Of a stretch of DNA of 64,000 bases, positions 20,983 through 34,900 are shown in pieces; the stretch's first letter is position 1; each line of letters begins with the position of its first letter. Source of the DNA: Branchiostoma lanceolatum (Eukaryota > Chordata > Leptocardii > Amphioxiformes > Branchiostomatidae); NCBI RefSeq assembly GCF_035083965.1, contig NC_089730.1, positions 21,282,027 through 21,346,026 of the forward strand. The letters are read 5' to 3'. The translations under genes and the position numbers were made by a program. The notes below the pieces were generated by a model, which saw nothing but the letters and a program-made list of their open reading frames with translations, had not been told where the DNA came from and searched no databases.

Positions 20983-22205
20983 CGTCTTCGCTACGGCTGG
21001 CATTTTCAGCCAAACACACCGGGTCACACCTACTGTTGGATAGGGTTTGTTTTACGGTGTAACGCGTGAAGCTACCTTCCTCATACACGGGACCACTGAC
21101 TTTACGTCCCCTTCCGAAATGATGTTCATAGCGATGAGGGCCTCGTGTCAATGTGTCGGCAAAGATACAGTTATGTCTTCGGCAGAACTCTGTACTGTGT
21201 GGAGATAATTGAATGTGTGTGTCGGCATGTATTGGACTTAGGTATCATAATGGCAGACCCAGAAAGCCATCCCGAAAGTCATCACATTATGTTTGAAAAC
21301 TGTAATAAACCCCGCCATGTTTAAGTCTAATCCATGACACAAATAAGAAGATTGCAAACCGTGCCTTACAGTAAATAATCTTTACTTTCATGTTTGCAAT
21401 GATACAGTCTTATCCAGTGTAAAAGTGCACTTGAGACGTCAAACGATGCTACTTCTAGAACTTATCAATGGTGGGTAACACAACGCGTATGGTTTGCTAT
21501 TCAAATTTCACAAGGTATGATTCAGAAAAACAATATGATTGTGCAAAAACGCTACAGAAAGGCTACATGACTCCTCATAGTTTAAAAGAAAAGACGTATA
21601 AAAGGTTGTTACAAAAAGATTTTCATAGCGTGTTCGAATTCGTTTACTTAACATTCTGTTATGTGTCGGCCATTCAACAAAAATGGCTGCCAGATAACAC
21701 GATCTGCCAATAGACCATCAAAGGAAAGTACTGGGACAGCTTCTAGTACATGTACGTATTTAATAATTGGCTTAGTTGCTCTAGAAGTATGTTAGCTATC
21801 TGACAGCTTATACAAAATACGAAGGACATATATGTATGTCAGTGTATGTACAACCAAAGTTGTAGAATTTTTACATTCAAAATAGTAACTTTTTATGACT
21901 ATATCCTAATTAACCCCACACCGATGATTATAAAATGTACAAAGACAAAAGGTTACGTATCTTTGACTAAAAAACCAACGTTGCCTACAACATAACACTT
22001 CCTCCACCATTCACAGACATACATGACATTGATATCGAAATGGGTACAAATTCTATCAATTTGAAATTACATGAAGTGTGAAACTTATTTGTACATAAAT
22101 TTCGAGTCGTTTGGGATTTTTAAAAAGTGGACGAAATAATCAGGACATAAAAGGCACCGCTAGAAACATCTGTGAATTGCATATTCCACTCTTGTCGCTC
22201 ATTTC
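20983..22205. other. Intergenic spacer, no gene seen
   Basis: AT-rich spacer between the convergent CEP350 (+) and Ly6-like (-) genes. Open frames are short and lack splice context or family resemblance. The minus-strand 3'UTR of the Ly6-like gene must lie here; I see no clear poly(A) signal for it. Confidence 0.5.
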
Positions 22206-24996
22206 TCACAGCATGGCATACAGAGCGGACATTAGCGCTAAGACTACACCGAAGAGCCCCCTGCCGCCCGCCGTTTGTACTGCACCGTTGGCGATCCCCC
22301 AGAATCCATTGCAGCGGTCCTCCCTGCAGCAGAAGCTGCATTCCCGGATGTTGTTGGAGGTCTGGCAGTCCCACTTCTGCCACTGTGCGCATGTGCGGTC
22401 CTCGCACCCGCGGCTGTAGAACGTCCACACGTTCCGCTGCATGTCGAATCGGTTCGTCACCTAGCAACAAACAATCAACAACTTTAACGTGCATTACTAC
22501 GCATAGTATGTCTATTCACTATTTCATTCCACCTAGATGGTTACGTTTTCGCTTTTCTTTATCTTTATCAAAAATTACAACAAGACAATACATAGGTTAG
22601 CTTTAGTTGGAAAGAAAGAGAAAACAATGTAAAAGACTCCACAAGCAGAGGCTGTATGGGGACATCGCTGCCCTTTGACAGCCATCTGATTAAACCACTA
22701 AGTCAGCTGAATGTAGCAATCTCCCGAGCCAACCTCTGCTTGGAGAGTGGCTGTACACCAGGACCAGTTTACTATATGTATACAAGACGGGGTGCGAAAC
22801 AGTCTTTCTGGCACTAAAAACGCATTCGTTGCGTGATCTTGAGAGATGCGGCTGGAAAGTACTCAATTAGTCAATACGCCATTGTCCTTGAAGAACATTG
22901 GAGTGCACTTTCAATAATTGTAAATGTCCAATTTTGCGTTATATTGAAGCAACGCTCCAACTTTCCACAATAAAGTACCTTATCTGCCCAAGTGCCCTTC
23001 CGTGTGAAAACATTAAAAAAAACCTTAAGCTGCCAGTCCCGACTTAACTAGGGATACAGAAATATGTATTGTCCTTGTGTGCTGGACCCGGTTATAACCG
23101 GGATAGGGTATTCCCCAGAACAAAACAGCTTTGCGTGCGTGTAGCGCGCGAAGCGAAGTTAGGGGAGTTAGCGCCGCCGGGTGTTTCGCGGGTTTCGTGA
23201 GGGAGGTCAGGGGTCAAACATTTTTGATTTTTACTTGGCTAAAAAACCTGGCAGCTTAAGGGTTAAAGTTCTTGTTTCTTTCTAAAAACACAAACGATCG
23301 AAAAGTCGCTTACCCAGCAGTACTCCCCCGGGTCGCACTGCGCCTTGCCGGACGTCTGTCTGCTGCGGAACTTGTAACACTCCGGGTCCGTGCTCATGTC
23401 GCAGCTGTAGCATTCTCTGTTCTGTCAGGAAACAAACAAACAAACAACAGTAAGTTACAGCCCTCTTCTGAAGTCGCTACCTGGTGTTTTAAAAGACATA
23501 TTGTTCCTGACAAGTTCGAAAAATTGTTTGCCATGCCAAGCAACATTTTGAAGATCTCCATCCATCCATCCCGTAGCTACATGTATCTACTAATCCTAAA
23601 ACGGTGAGGATATAATTGGTTTTTCATAATAATCTTCCCTGCTAAGAATCTCATGGTTCTACCACAACTGGCCAAAAATGACTGTAAGTTAAAGAGGTGC
23701 AAACATAACAAATCAAATTCTCCCTGCAACTTCTTTGCTTTGTTTCTCCGACTGTTTAGAGACGCTACAAGCAATGATTCTTTACGTAAACGGTTCGAGT
23801 AATAGTGAAACTACTGTATTTAGCCAATGTGGGCAGGAACGTGCAAATAAAGATCATCGACCTCTATGTCCACACCAGGAACATTATACTACCATTACGT
23901 GGGACTATGTTTGATATATAGTCGTTCTCACCAGGCTGACTTCTGTATTACAGCTGGGTTCGATGAAGGGATCGCAGGGCGCTCTCCGGACCCGCGCATG
24001 CGCCTGGACCTGCGCCACGTATCGCTCCCCGCTGCTGGGCTGGTCAGCTGCGGTCCCCTGGGCGGCTGGGGAGAGGGGGGACGTTATTGGCGTGAGAAAG
24101 GTTGATTTTGATTTGATTTATTCGACTGCCCAACTAGCCAAAGGCTATTACAAAGGGTTAGCCCTGGTAGCAGTATTCATTACAAACGTTCACAGAGTTC
24201 ATTACAAACATTCACAAAGCACGCCAAACAGATACATAAAACGCCAAGCTAAAAACATAGAAGAAACAAAATTAACAAAAAAATATCACAAAACTAAAGC
24301 GCCTAAATGGTAAAAAAATGCACGAGACTAAATTATATGTAAAATCGTTGACAACGCAAAGCCAAAACTTAGGTTTACATTTACTAGGTTATACAATACA
24401 TATATCAAATGTTTCAGTCATTATTTACAGAGTATTTGTTGCCGAGTGATGAGAGAAAGGTTAACGCTATAATTCGAGTGGTGCCTAGATTACACATTAC
24501 ACAATACACATCGGTATAAAAAAACGTGTCAATGAAAAGCACATTCTACAATACAGACTAGCAAAGTTATTTTATTCACAACCAAGTATTTACTTACACG
24601 AGCCGACGTTTCGATGACTGTCTGTCATCTACATGCGGGCAGTGAAGATGACAGTCATCGAAACGTCGGCCCGGGTAAATACTTGGTTGTGAATAAAAGA
24701 ACCTTGCTGTAAAGTCTTTCACCACCTTGATGAAATCATTCACGAATCTACAATACAGTTTCTAATACTGAGAAACTGTTACACATCATAATATCTTGCC
24801 TACAGCGAATTGTCATATACCTATATGGATGCAACACAATACAGTATTACAACTTGTAGTACTCATAAAAGCTCATATTTATTTTTACATTTTCGCACTT
24901 ATCATATGATATTGATGCGGATAATTCTTCCAAAAGTGTTCTTGACTTACCGACCACCAGCAGGACCCATGTCAGGGGAAGTATTCTTACAGCCAT
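22206..24996 (-). CDS. Ly6/uPAR three-finger protein, secreted or GPI-anchored
   Basis: Four exons on the minus strand: 24951-24996 (start), 23932-24065, 23314-23421 and 22206-22460 (stop); phases agree and the product is 180 residues. A signal peptide (MAVRILPLTWVLLVVAA) comes first. A basic linker contains two cysteines (CDPFIEPSC). The Ly6/uPAR domain follows: CYSC at its start, then PEC, AQC, EYCW, RGC, RTC, WDC, and the closing CCREDRCN, which is the hallmark C-C-x(4)-C-N. A small-residue stretch (NGAVQTAGG) and a hydrophobic end (LFGVVLALMSALYAML) look like a GPI-attachment signal. Such proteins are cell-surface ligand binders or toxin-like modulators; the partner is unknown. A likely 5'UTR splice acceptor (TTCCGGCAG) lies near 25032. 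Confidence 0.82.
22635..22747. mobile_element. Second element with CAAGCAGAGG ends
   Basis: CTCCACAAGCAGAGGCTG at the left and AACCTCTGCTTGGAGAG at the right give inverted ends like those of the element at 20777-20982, but the interior is unrelated. It lies in the last intron of the Ly6-like gene. I see no clear target duplication. Confidence 0.5.
24560..24760. mobile_element. Inverted pair of Penelope-like 3' ends
   Basis: The left arm (about 24570-24634) and right arm (24641-24760) are inverse copies of one sequence: GATGACAGTCATCGAAACGT, TAAATACTTGGTTGTGAATA, AAAGAACCTTGCT. The right arm continues with GTCTTTCACCACCTTGATGA. The same sequence ends the element at 48200-48710 and is present at 63716-63800 (-). 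It is in the first intron of the Ly6-like gene. Confidence 0.6.
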
Positions 24997-27109
24997 GGTC
25001 GCGGTTTCTGTTGTCAGTCCGGCTCAACTGCCGGAACATAAGAAACATTTGGTAAGTAAACTTTTTTTGCAGCTTATCAAAATATCACTCTGGGTAGGTG
25101 ATTTTCAGAAAATACATCCATTCAATTTATTAAATCTTCAAACTACTGGGTAGCTCATTTAGCTTGAATAAGCTGGTTATCCAAATGAACCCAGTCTACA
25201 CGACAGAATCGGTGTAACATAACACGGGTCCGAGTACTTGCTTGCTACATTGCATGTAACGTATAATTTGCAACGCTAATCTTGCGACAGAGTGTTGTGC
25301 CATCTCAAAAAGTCTGACAGATGAAGTTCTAAGGGTATTAATGTACACGTATACGTTATACCAATGACGTTATATAGGATATCTAATGTACAGGATTTAC
25401 AATGTCCTAATGGTTTAACCAAGGAGGTTTAAATCAGCCTCTTTGGTAAGGCATTCATGTCAAACTGTAGCAAACATGTTATTGTTACACCCTGTTGACA
25501 CACGACATGACAGAATTGCTACAGTCTTTGTTACACAAGTTGTAACTAACTCCACTCTCGACGAAAGGTAATCGGTACATATCAAGTACTGTAACAACAC
25601 ATGTAATTGTTACCCTTCACGACATGGCAAAACTGCTACAAACTCTGTAACGATGATATGTGTTACAATTTGGTATCAGTAGAAGCGAAATATGATCGGC
25701 CACTAAATAATGATCAATAATGCAAATTGTAACAGTAGACAAGGGACACACGGCTTAACAAAACAACCGCTTTGTGGTACAGGTTGTTAAAAACAAACCT
25801 GCAAGCATGTTTCTCTAACAGTTGTTATCCTATTCAAATTCGATTACAGACAACCAACAGTTTTCAAAAAACCTTCGAACCGTCAAAAAAGGACACATTT
25901 AACAATAAACAACAACCGGCCCTCCGAATCCTCCACTGTTCAAAGTGGTCACGGTGGGACTCCCTATTGCAGACTACTTAACTAGGGGGATATTCTTACC
26001 ACTGGCGTATTCAGTAGTTAAACAAATTCTAGGTAATGTACCCGTATCATGTAACATTTTAAATGTGGCATATTATCCAGCTAAGAGTCCTGCCTGTCTA
26101 ATCGTATTCGCCTGTGTGCCGCCAAACATTGTTAAATACATGTTATACTACATCATACTTTATAACAAGATTCAACACCTTCCAGGAGAACCATCCCGTC
26201 AAGTATAACCACAGAACATTTGGCCATCCAAATAAACCCATTGTGACAGTGGTTGAACAAGAGACAGAATAAGGAGCGCTCTAAACTAGAAGAACAGTAC
26301 CTGGCCGTAAACTCTATTCTACTCTACTCATATCGTAACATCCACGTCAGATAATAAAAACTGCTCGTCTTACCACAAATATATTCACCTTGCCCCCTCC
26401 AGAACAAATCTCGTAAATTTGTGACGGTTGCACACACAGGACTAAGCCGACACGGTGACTACCCCGCAGATTATAGCCTCCGTTGCAGGCTCTCTGGACT
26501 CTGGGTCCTTTTTGGCTTATGATAAACTTTTGTTGATGTCTTCTTTTCGTACTGGGTCGTTTGTGCAGCCAGCCCGTAACCATTTGGCCAAAATCATAAA
26601 ATAATTCCGAGTCATCAGCAAAGGTGTATTATAACTTATATAAGCCCCCCAAAAGGCCCAAAGAGCCTGCTATGGAGGCTACGCATATCGGACCACCCGA
26701 TGTCGCCCATTGTTCCACAAACCGCCTCGGGCCAAACCGTCGCGCGGGTTTGTCTATCTGTTTGTGAGGAACCGGTCTGACATGTACAAATGTAGGGGGA
26801 GGGGGTCAGGGAGGGGACAGATCCAGAGTGGCACGGATGGAACATTAAACTGTCAAGTGAACTTTAAATGGCTATCTACTGTAGTCTGTTAAGACAGAAA
26901 TGTCCTTTCTTTCCTTGAACTGATGGAACAAGCTTCCTTGTGATTGTTTTCCTTATAGGCCCAACTTAAAACTTTTCAAGTCAAAGGTGGACAAACATTT
27001 GTCATCACAACCCAGTTAGTGTAACAAAAAACATCTGAGTGGCTTGAGATCTCAATGAGCCTTGTTTTGTGGTGAATTGAAGTAACTAAAACAAGAAAGA
27101 AATAGGATC

Positions 27110-28000
27110 AATGAGCACCTCAGTCCTCGTATTATGACGAATACATGTATAACGTCAAGTCTTGTTTACATGGTTTCTATCCCATGGCCCTAAATGACAT
27201 ACACGCATTTTGTACAGGTGACTCTGTACACATTGAATTTGATTTCAAGTAAGAAGTGCTTGCCAGATTTACACAGCTATTCCTGGATTTTGTCGAGGAG
27301 ACAATGAAATGTGTACATTGCGGTTCCTTTTTTATTGCATTTAGAATATATGTTTTAAGTTTTATCCTAGAAAAAGTACACACTTCGACTAGTTTCGCCT
27401 TGTGTGTGGCTTTCTCGGTTGTTTAGGGCTCGAATGAGAACAAGTACAAAGAATGTGTCTCATGTAGACCAGGTGCAAAGTGCCCTAGGTGGCTTAACCA
27501 AGCACAGTTCAGCAAATAACAAGGTAGTGCAGTCTGCACTGCTTAGGTCTAATCCCCTACATGCTCACTTTACCTATTGAAATCAGCAGTTTGTGATTCA
27601 TGGTTTAATCCTATATAATGTCCTTGGTTTAATCAAAACGCTTGAGCCTTGATTTCTTGTGAAATAAACAGAAAAAAACATTTGACCAGGGGGTACCTCG
27701 AGTCTTCGTATGATGACAAATACCTGTATAATGCGTTTACATGCTTCCTATCCCATGAACTATGTCATGATATTGTACAGGTGACTTTGTACTTTGTACG
27801 GATGGAAATACTTTTACAGCAAGATTGTTGTTTCTACCTGCCAAATGACGTGTAAAATTGCAAGTTAGAAATTTCAAATGTCATTTCTAAATGGCAATTT
27901 TACACGACTCTTTCTATGTTTTGTCCAGAATAAAGAAATATGTACATTGCTGTTTCCTTTCTTCATTGTATTTTGGTTAATTCTCATCCTAGAAGAACGT
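27110..28000. repeat. Diverged direct duplication with a foldback in one copy
   Basis: About 270 bp at 27110-27380 resembles 27687-27995: shared words include ATGACGAATACATGTATAA/ATGACAAATACCTGTATAA, TTGTACAGGTGACT, TGTACATTGC and ATCCTAGAA. The second copy is interrupted at about 27845-27908 by a 62-bp palindrome (GTGTAAAATTGCAAGTTAGA and its inverse), which is absent from the first. Confidence 0.6.
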
Positions 28001-29204
28001 GTTCATCAGTAGTATGTGATTTATGGGTGCCGAGTGTCTCCAAGATGGCGTCCTGCTGGGACCCGGACAGGACAACAAGGCGCGGGGAGAACCTGCTAAT
28101 CCGTCACGCCGTGACCTCAGAGAGGGTAGCAGCCCGCCATGACTCTCTCAGAGATGCGTCAGTTCTGACTATTGTTGTTTAATACAACATTTCCTGTACT
28201 AAATTGTGACTAAACTGCACGTAGTCTCGGTCGTCCGTTAATGACGTCACTACAAGCATCTCTAAACGCGCGCCCAAACGTCGCTTTAGTCTTACATGAT
28301 TGCAACTTAGTGAAGTAAGATGTCAAGGTTGACACAATTAGGGGTATGACGCGACTGGTGCACCAAACGCACAAAGTGAGTAATAACGAAAAAAAGACCA
28401 TAAAGAATTAAGGACTTGGAAAGAAACTTGATAAGCAAAGTCCCAATTGCTAACGATTGTAACGAAACTTTGGAACCATAAAGCCATGTCTGTGGACAAA
28501 ATAGGACGTACATGTACGTATTAGGGCATACATTGCAAGGTTTATTTAAAAACGTTGACGTTATGTCGTCCAGCACAAACTGAGGGATGTCGACTGTATT
28601 TTTATCTTGCCATTAATGTACTAAAGACTTAGATAGTAAGCTACACATAACCGCTGGCGATTGGCATCGAATTATGTCAACCTTTTCTTCTCAGCTGACT
28701 GACAAAATTTAAACTAGGTTTAATTTCAACATAAAGTTGTCAGGGTACAAAGTGCTGACCACATACTTACTTTCCCTCTCCATTCTATCAAACTGAAGCC
28801 ATCTAGCAACTGGTGCTTACATTTACCTCAAAGTCGGTGACTAACGAACATCTGACTGATGTCACGAAGTTTCCTAAAAACTAGTTTCTGGACATTCCAC
28901 CGATCCGACCTTGGTCTGTTGTCAACCTGACACGCACAGAACGGAATGACCTAAGATCATCATGACGAACTTTGTGGTTTGACACTACCGTATATCATAT
29001 TTGTGTCACTTCAACCCAATAGTTGTGAATTTCTTGGGGATATACAGTAACACACAAGTGTTTTGCCTCTTTAACCACCTGTTAACCATAGCAAAACGTC
29101 CGTTTTAGAAACGCGTGGGTCAGCGGAATTTATCAGTACGTCACCCTCCCAGCAGGAGTCAGCCTCGCGGCGATGTTTTGTTTACAGACTTTGGTTCACT
29201 ATGA

Positions 29205-29415
29205 CTAACCTCTATAAAGTTACCAGGCTCCGAGGATCGCTGGAGAAATACATGTAGTAGGATTTGGCCAAAAGTAGAGTGAATAGTATGCTCATGAAGG
29301 GAGTCGGCTACTGTCCCTCTCTCCGTGACTGTCTCCCTTAGCATACTATTCACTCAATTTGGCCAATTTCTGCTACATTCCCAGCGATCCGCGGAGCCTG
29401 GTAGAGGCTACGGTA
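29205..29415. mobile_element. Foldback element, about 210 bp
   Basis: CCAGGCTCCGAGGATCGCTG, then TTTGGCCAAAAGTAGAGTGA, ATAGTATGCT form one arm. AGCATACTATTCACTCAATT, TGGCCAATTTC, CCCAGCGATCCGCGGAGCCT form the inverse arm. The loop carries GTCCCTCTCTCCGTGACTGT. Non-coding; family not identified. Confidence 0.65.
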
Positions 29416-29714
29416 TGGCGGGATGTTTGGGATACTTTCTGCAGTGGTAAATATCCTGTGATTCACAACGGCGCTCTTGTTTCATGACTAGTTGTAAATT
29501 AGGGGGGTCGGTTACGTCTGCTTCTGTGCATATCTTACTATCAAGTCTGGTAGCAAAGACAGGGATCCAGGGTCGAAGTGTTATGAAAGAATTATCTTGA
29601 TAGCGCTATGAATAGATTCATTAACTGAGCCAAATAGCTTGATAATTAATCAGTTCACGATAAAGATTCACGATCGCCAGACCCAATCATTTTAGAAGAT
29701 ACATGAGCAGGACT

Positions 29715-29860
29715 TTTCTCTGGGCGAATGATCTTGTTCTATCAAAATCGGAGACAGGCTAAAATGTCTCAATACACTTGATAAATTTGGCTCTATTTGG
29801 AAACTTTCAATAAATGAAAATAAGACTAAAGTAATGTTATTCCCAAGGGTCGAGACATAA
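29715..29860 (+). mobile_element. LINE reverse-transcriptase fragment (palm region), decayed
   Basis: Frames read NDLVLSKSETG and then LNTLDKFGSIWKLSINENKT, KVMLF. This is the block after the catalytic aspartates of CR1/Rex-type reverse transcriptases, where L-x-x-W-x-L-x-x-N-x-x-K-T-K-V-M-x-F is conserved. A frameshift and stop separate the two parts. Flanking sequence (about 29567-29625 and 29845-29900, GGGTCGA...ATAATTATCTTGA) is itself duplicated. Confidence 0.65.
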
Positions 29861-31949
29861 TGAAATAATTATCTTGACTGAACCATGAATAGTTCATCGC
29901 GTTTGGAGGTTAGGTTGAAAGCTGCACTGTGTTGACAGAATTCATCTAGAACCAGGATGTGAAATTAATGTGATTTCGAGCACAAGCAGAAAAGGGACTT
30001 ACCAAAATTTCCAGCTGTGCTATTGTGGTTTCGAATTGCTCGATAATTACTCTGTTCTTAATCCTATGTCTGAATCGGATTAAAGATCATCAAGTAGACC
30101 AATGCTACACCCCGTGAAACACTGAATTTTAGACAGTTTGGAGCTTATAAAAATCCTGGCTTATGTTTCTAACAAAATCTCAGGCCGTCAATGAAACCAT
30201 GTTGGGCTTTTTTTTCCTACAATGTCCTGCATTGTTGTAAGTCTGCCCTGAAGCGCTTCATTTGCTAAACTTGCTCATTATTACAGAGTAACGACTGTAG
30301 AATATTTGCCAGAGAAGCTTGGCCACCATATGGTTTCATTGACACGCGCGGGGGAAATATACCTATAACCGTGGGCTATTGACTCTTACTCACCGGCCAA
30401 TTATTCCTTATTTTTGCCGAATTCTACGATCCATACACCCGTAAGAAGGCCCAATGGAGACTGGTGCTTTTGTGAGAGCCAAAACTGCAGTCAATGTTTC
30501 TGGTCCAAAAGCGGAAAATATCCTCCCGATGTACAAACAACACACGGAGCGTGAAGAGCCGCTCGGTATGTGCTGGGATCAGGTTTCCCACAGTTACAAC
30601 ACTGGTGGACACAATGACGCCGAAAACAGACTTAAAATATTCAAGACCACGATCTAGTTTAACCAAGACTGCTGTACCTATAAAGACGTAAGTTAGACCA
30701 CTTGCTCCACCTATTGGAGCCGTATAAGGTTTCATATTTGCGTGTTTGGGGATAAACAACTCCTTGTGCTGACAAAGCTTCAATGGGCTAGTAATTACAA
30801 GTTGTGAGCCATTTTCTCACGTTTGTTTAAGTAGCCAAGAAACCGCTAGTACCACACTGAGCTATTGGAGTTCATGACGATAATTCTGCTTGAGCTGAAA
30901 CGATTTTCAGCTTTGTTGTTGTCTTCCCGTTTGGGTTAATTGTCCAGGTGCCACACCTGAGTCGTAAACACCTGAAGACAGTAACATCCTTACAAGAACT
31001 GCCCTAGCTGCGGTCTACTCGCATTCCAGGTGTCCTAAAATCGCCTCGTATATAAAAACAACCACCAGAACAATACAAACGTGTACCTACCTTGTCCTGG
31101 ATGTTTGTAAGGTTTGAAGAAAGCTGGTCTGTTAGCAGTGACGGTACGAACTGTCACCCTCCCTCACTGGCACAAACAGGGCTTCCTGATTTGAATAACA
31201 AACGGTGTAGCCCGACCGGTTCCGCCCCAGGCCAGCCCAGACAGTTGTTTGCGCAGATTCTCAGATGGGACGTCCCAACAAATACAGGTAAATGGACAGG
31301 TATAGATCACGTAATAGTAAGGGCTAAAATATCTTGGATTTGTAAAGCAAATTTGGACAGAATATGAGGGGACGGAGTCAAGCCTCACTTGTAGAAAACA
31401 GGTGGATCAAACTCTGATTGAGACTCTCTCCTGCGCACACCCCTCCATTGTTATTTTTTGGAACAGTCCGGTCAGCGACAACATCCCGGCAGTCACGGCA
31501 CGGTGCAGGTAAGGCACGCAGGTGAGGGCGGGGGAACACACCTGGTCACCTTGGCGGTACGCTTATTTGTCTTCACACTTTTCGCGAATAAACAACACGT
31601 TTTCAAAGAAAATGCATCCATAACACACATCAGTCGAGGCGAAGGTTAAAAACATCAAAATAACACACCCGGACGCACAGGTATCTGACACAGGTGAGTT
31701 CCGTTGTTCCGTCGCCCTCCCGGTGTCTGTCCCAGGTAGACGTGACCTCTGACCCGTGACGCACCTGCACGGCTGGACGGTTCGATGAGGTAATCCCATC
31801 CCCTCCCGTCGTGCCTTGCGCATCGTGGCGACCTGGAAAGGGACTCCATGTTGTTATTCTGTCCTTCAAACCTATAACCTTGATTCGATACTGATGAAAA
31901 TCGATGCAAAATATTCTAAAAAACTATAACTCTATGTGTTCAAAAGAGT

Positions 31950-34900
31950 TAAAGCTGAGTTATCTGTGTTTATATACTTTGTAACGATGTTGAGGCGACG
32001 AATGTCAGACATCTGAAGAAAAGATGGCCTCAGGGCATCAACAACAATGAAACAGGAGACAAGGCGGATCTTATCAGTATAAACACCCGGACGACAGCCG
32101 GCGGGATTAGTGGACGGGCATCAAAACATGATGAGCTTTATTAGATGACATGCATTTTGTAGACTCCTTATCATATGTCAGTGGGATGGAAAGGGAAGTA
32201 CTGGATGTTGCTCAACTTAGCGCTCCTAGCGGCCGGCCCGACGGTTACCGCGTCTTGGAGCACGGGGGAGGAGGTCATCAACCCCAGCCAGCGAGAGATT
32301 GTGTAAAATTTGTGTAAGCACTGGCTACTACTCAAGTATGGGAGCTACATTTGTAAGGGACCCGATATCAATTGCTCGATTATAATTATTTCCATTGTCA
32401 CAAGCGTATGAAGTATATTCAGGTAAAAACGCACTTTAAAGGAAGTACAAATATTATGCATCGATCTATCTAATCATATGTAGTGTCATTATACCATGTG
32501 GACTTATGTTTAAGATCTTTTTAAGACCATCCTCATAGTTATTCACCTATTTGCACACTATAAGGATCATATCATGTAAATATAGTTGGATTTACCTGTG
32601 TACAAGTGGTGTGTATGGGATCAGATGTACTAAATTATTTTCAAACGCAGAGGCAAACTCGTGGATAGCTTTGTACATTTCTCAGTGTATTGTTGACAAA
32701 CAATGTGGAAATAGGAATAGGTGAAATTTCAAGGGGGGAGGGGCTAAGGTTAAATGCATTTAGGGCCTTCGAATACGCTGTCTAAAGCCTGATTCGATTC
32801 GTTGTTCTTTATTCCCTAAAGCTACAACCGTTTTACCCTTATCTACAGACAAAAGAACCTGCATGTTAATGATCCATTAGTCAGTTACCTGTTTTGTATT
32901 GTCTCGACATAGGAATTTTTCACTTTGACAAAAGAAGATATCAAAATAGCCTTACCTATCGAGCAGAGTGCGCGTAACAGCCAGACACGACCGGACCATG
33001 AGCATGACTTGGCAACTTTTAGCTCACTTTACCGCTCCTTTCGTAACACCTGGCACTTTCGTAACACCACGCAATTGCACCTTGCACTGTGGTGACACAT
33101 TAAGCATGAAAAGACTCCAAACATTTTGAGCCTACAAGGAAAAGACGACAAATGAATGAATCACGAATGTCTGGGAAAATCTGTAAGTAGACGAGGTTAT
33201 TGTTTCAGGGTCAGAGCATGAACCAGTAAAGTTGAAAGGCCTCTTCTCGCCGTGTCCTTTTCCTGACCCCCAGTCCGTTCGCCGTGAGCGCCACGCTGAT
33301 TGGCTGGTTCGTAACCTTCTCGGCCGAAAGGCAAACTCACCTTGGGAAGCTGGGTTGCCATGGTGACCGGATATGAAGTCATTGATATGACTCGTTGCCT
33401 GAATTTGCCACGAAGCGTCGACTATACTAGACCTCTCTATTAGCTTCACTCAGGAAACTCGAAAAATACTGTAACGCCAGACAGGTGGATACTGACATGG
33501 ATTGGACTATGATTTTTGGACACTGGACATGATATAAAGTAACTGGAACGACTATGAGCAGGATGCACTACTTACTTGCGATAATACTCATCAACAAGAG
33601 TGTGCGCAGTAACGGCAAGACAAGACAGGTGTCCATAAAGACAGGATTCCTAGCGCTTGAATCAATGAGAAAATAATAAAGTGGCCAGGTAGTCCTCATA
33701 CACGATTGTTAATCGTAAACGTGTATGTGTGTGTACGTGTGTAGTGTGTGGGGGCGCGCGTATGTGTGTGTGTGTGTGTCATCATGAAAAGTTCAGCTCA
33801 TCTGGATTTCTATTAAGCATGTCGTACTTTACAGTGTTCAAAATATCTAAAGCTGGGTTACTCGTGTTTATGTGATTTGTAACGATTTTGAGGCGACGAA
33901 TGTCAAACATCCGGAGAGAAGATGCACATGGCCCCAGGGCATCAATAACGAGATGGATCTTATCCGAACAAACACCCGTTGTCAAGCCAAATGTCTGATT
34001 TGCCAAATACGTACGTAAGAGGTCGGCTAGGCACCTGGGCACGACACTTTTTTTTGAAGGGGGGGGGGGATTCCCGTATACGTCAGAGGAGTACTCCAAG
34101 TGTGCAAAACTTTCGTTAAACGTGTTAATTTTCAAGCATAAGTCTAACCCTAACCCTAACTCCAACTATAGTGTCCCAAACCCTTTCTCTAATCCTAGCC
34201 GTAATCTTAACCCTAATCCTACCTGTAAATCTTGGCCTGCCTCCATCGAATACCAGGCACTAACCACACAGGTGCAGTACCCGACCTCACACGTATTTGG
34301 CAGGTCAAGGATTTGGCGTCACACCGGACGACACGGAAATTTCACCCTCCTCAGCAGGCCCGACTCGCTCTGTACGTTACCCCCCGCATCGGCCCTGCTA
34401 TTCCGAACCGGTTTTCTGGCTTCTGGTCACGTCACCACCAAAACAGCTTTCAGCCTATCAGAGGCTTTGTACAAGCCCATCTTGTGCAAAACAACAAAGG
34501 TCGATGGGAAACTATCAGCCAATTAGATTGTGTCTTACGTCGCTACTTTGGGTTCAGAAGAAAATAACGACAGTCTGTGCCAAATAAGGCTAGCTCATTA
34601 ATTTTCTATGAACAACTGTTAGCAACATCGCCAGAAGCCAGAATACCGGCTTGGAATATCAGTCCCGATGCGGGAGGTAACGTACTGAGCGAGCACGGGC
34701 CTACTGAGGAGGGTGGGAAATCTGAACATTATGGACTTTATCAGATGTAATGGACTCCTTACCACATGACAGTTGGTTTGAAAGGAAAGCGATGAATGTT
34801 ACTCAAATTAGCGCTCCTAGCGGCCGACCCGACGGTTACCACGTCTTGGGGGAGGGGGTCATTAACCCCAGCCAGCGAAAAATTGTGTAACACAAGCTAC

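Noticed and set aside
22172-22600. Plus-strand 142-codon frame over the last Ly6-like exon
   Set aside because: Antisense to a well-supported three-finger exon with a conserved cysteine pattern.
30424-30783. 119-codon minus-strand open frame (GGASGLTYVFIGTAVLVKLD)
   Set aside because: It has some hydrophobic character but no recognised family, no good exon borders, and equally open frames on the plus strand. It could be a repeat fragment.
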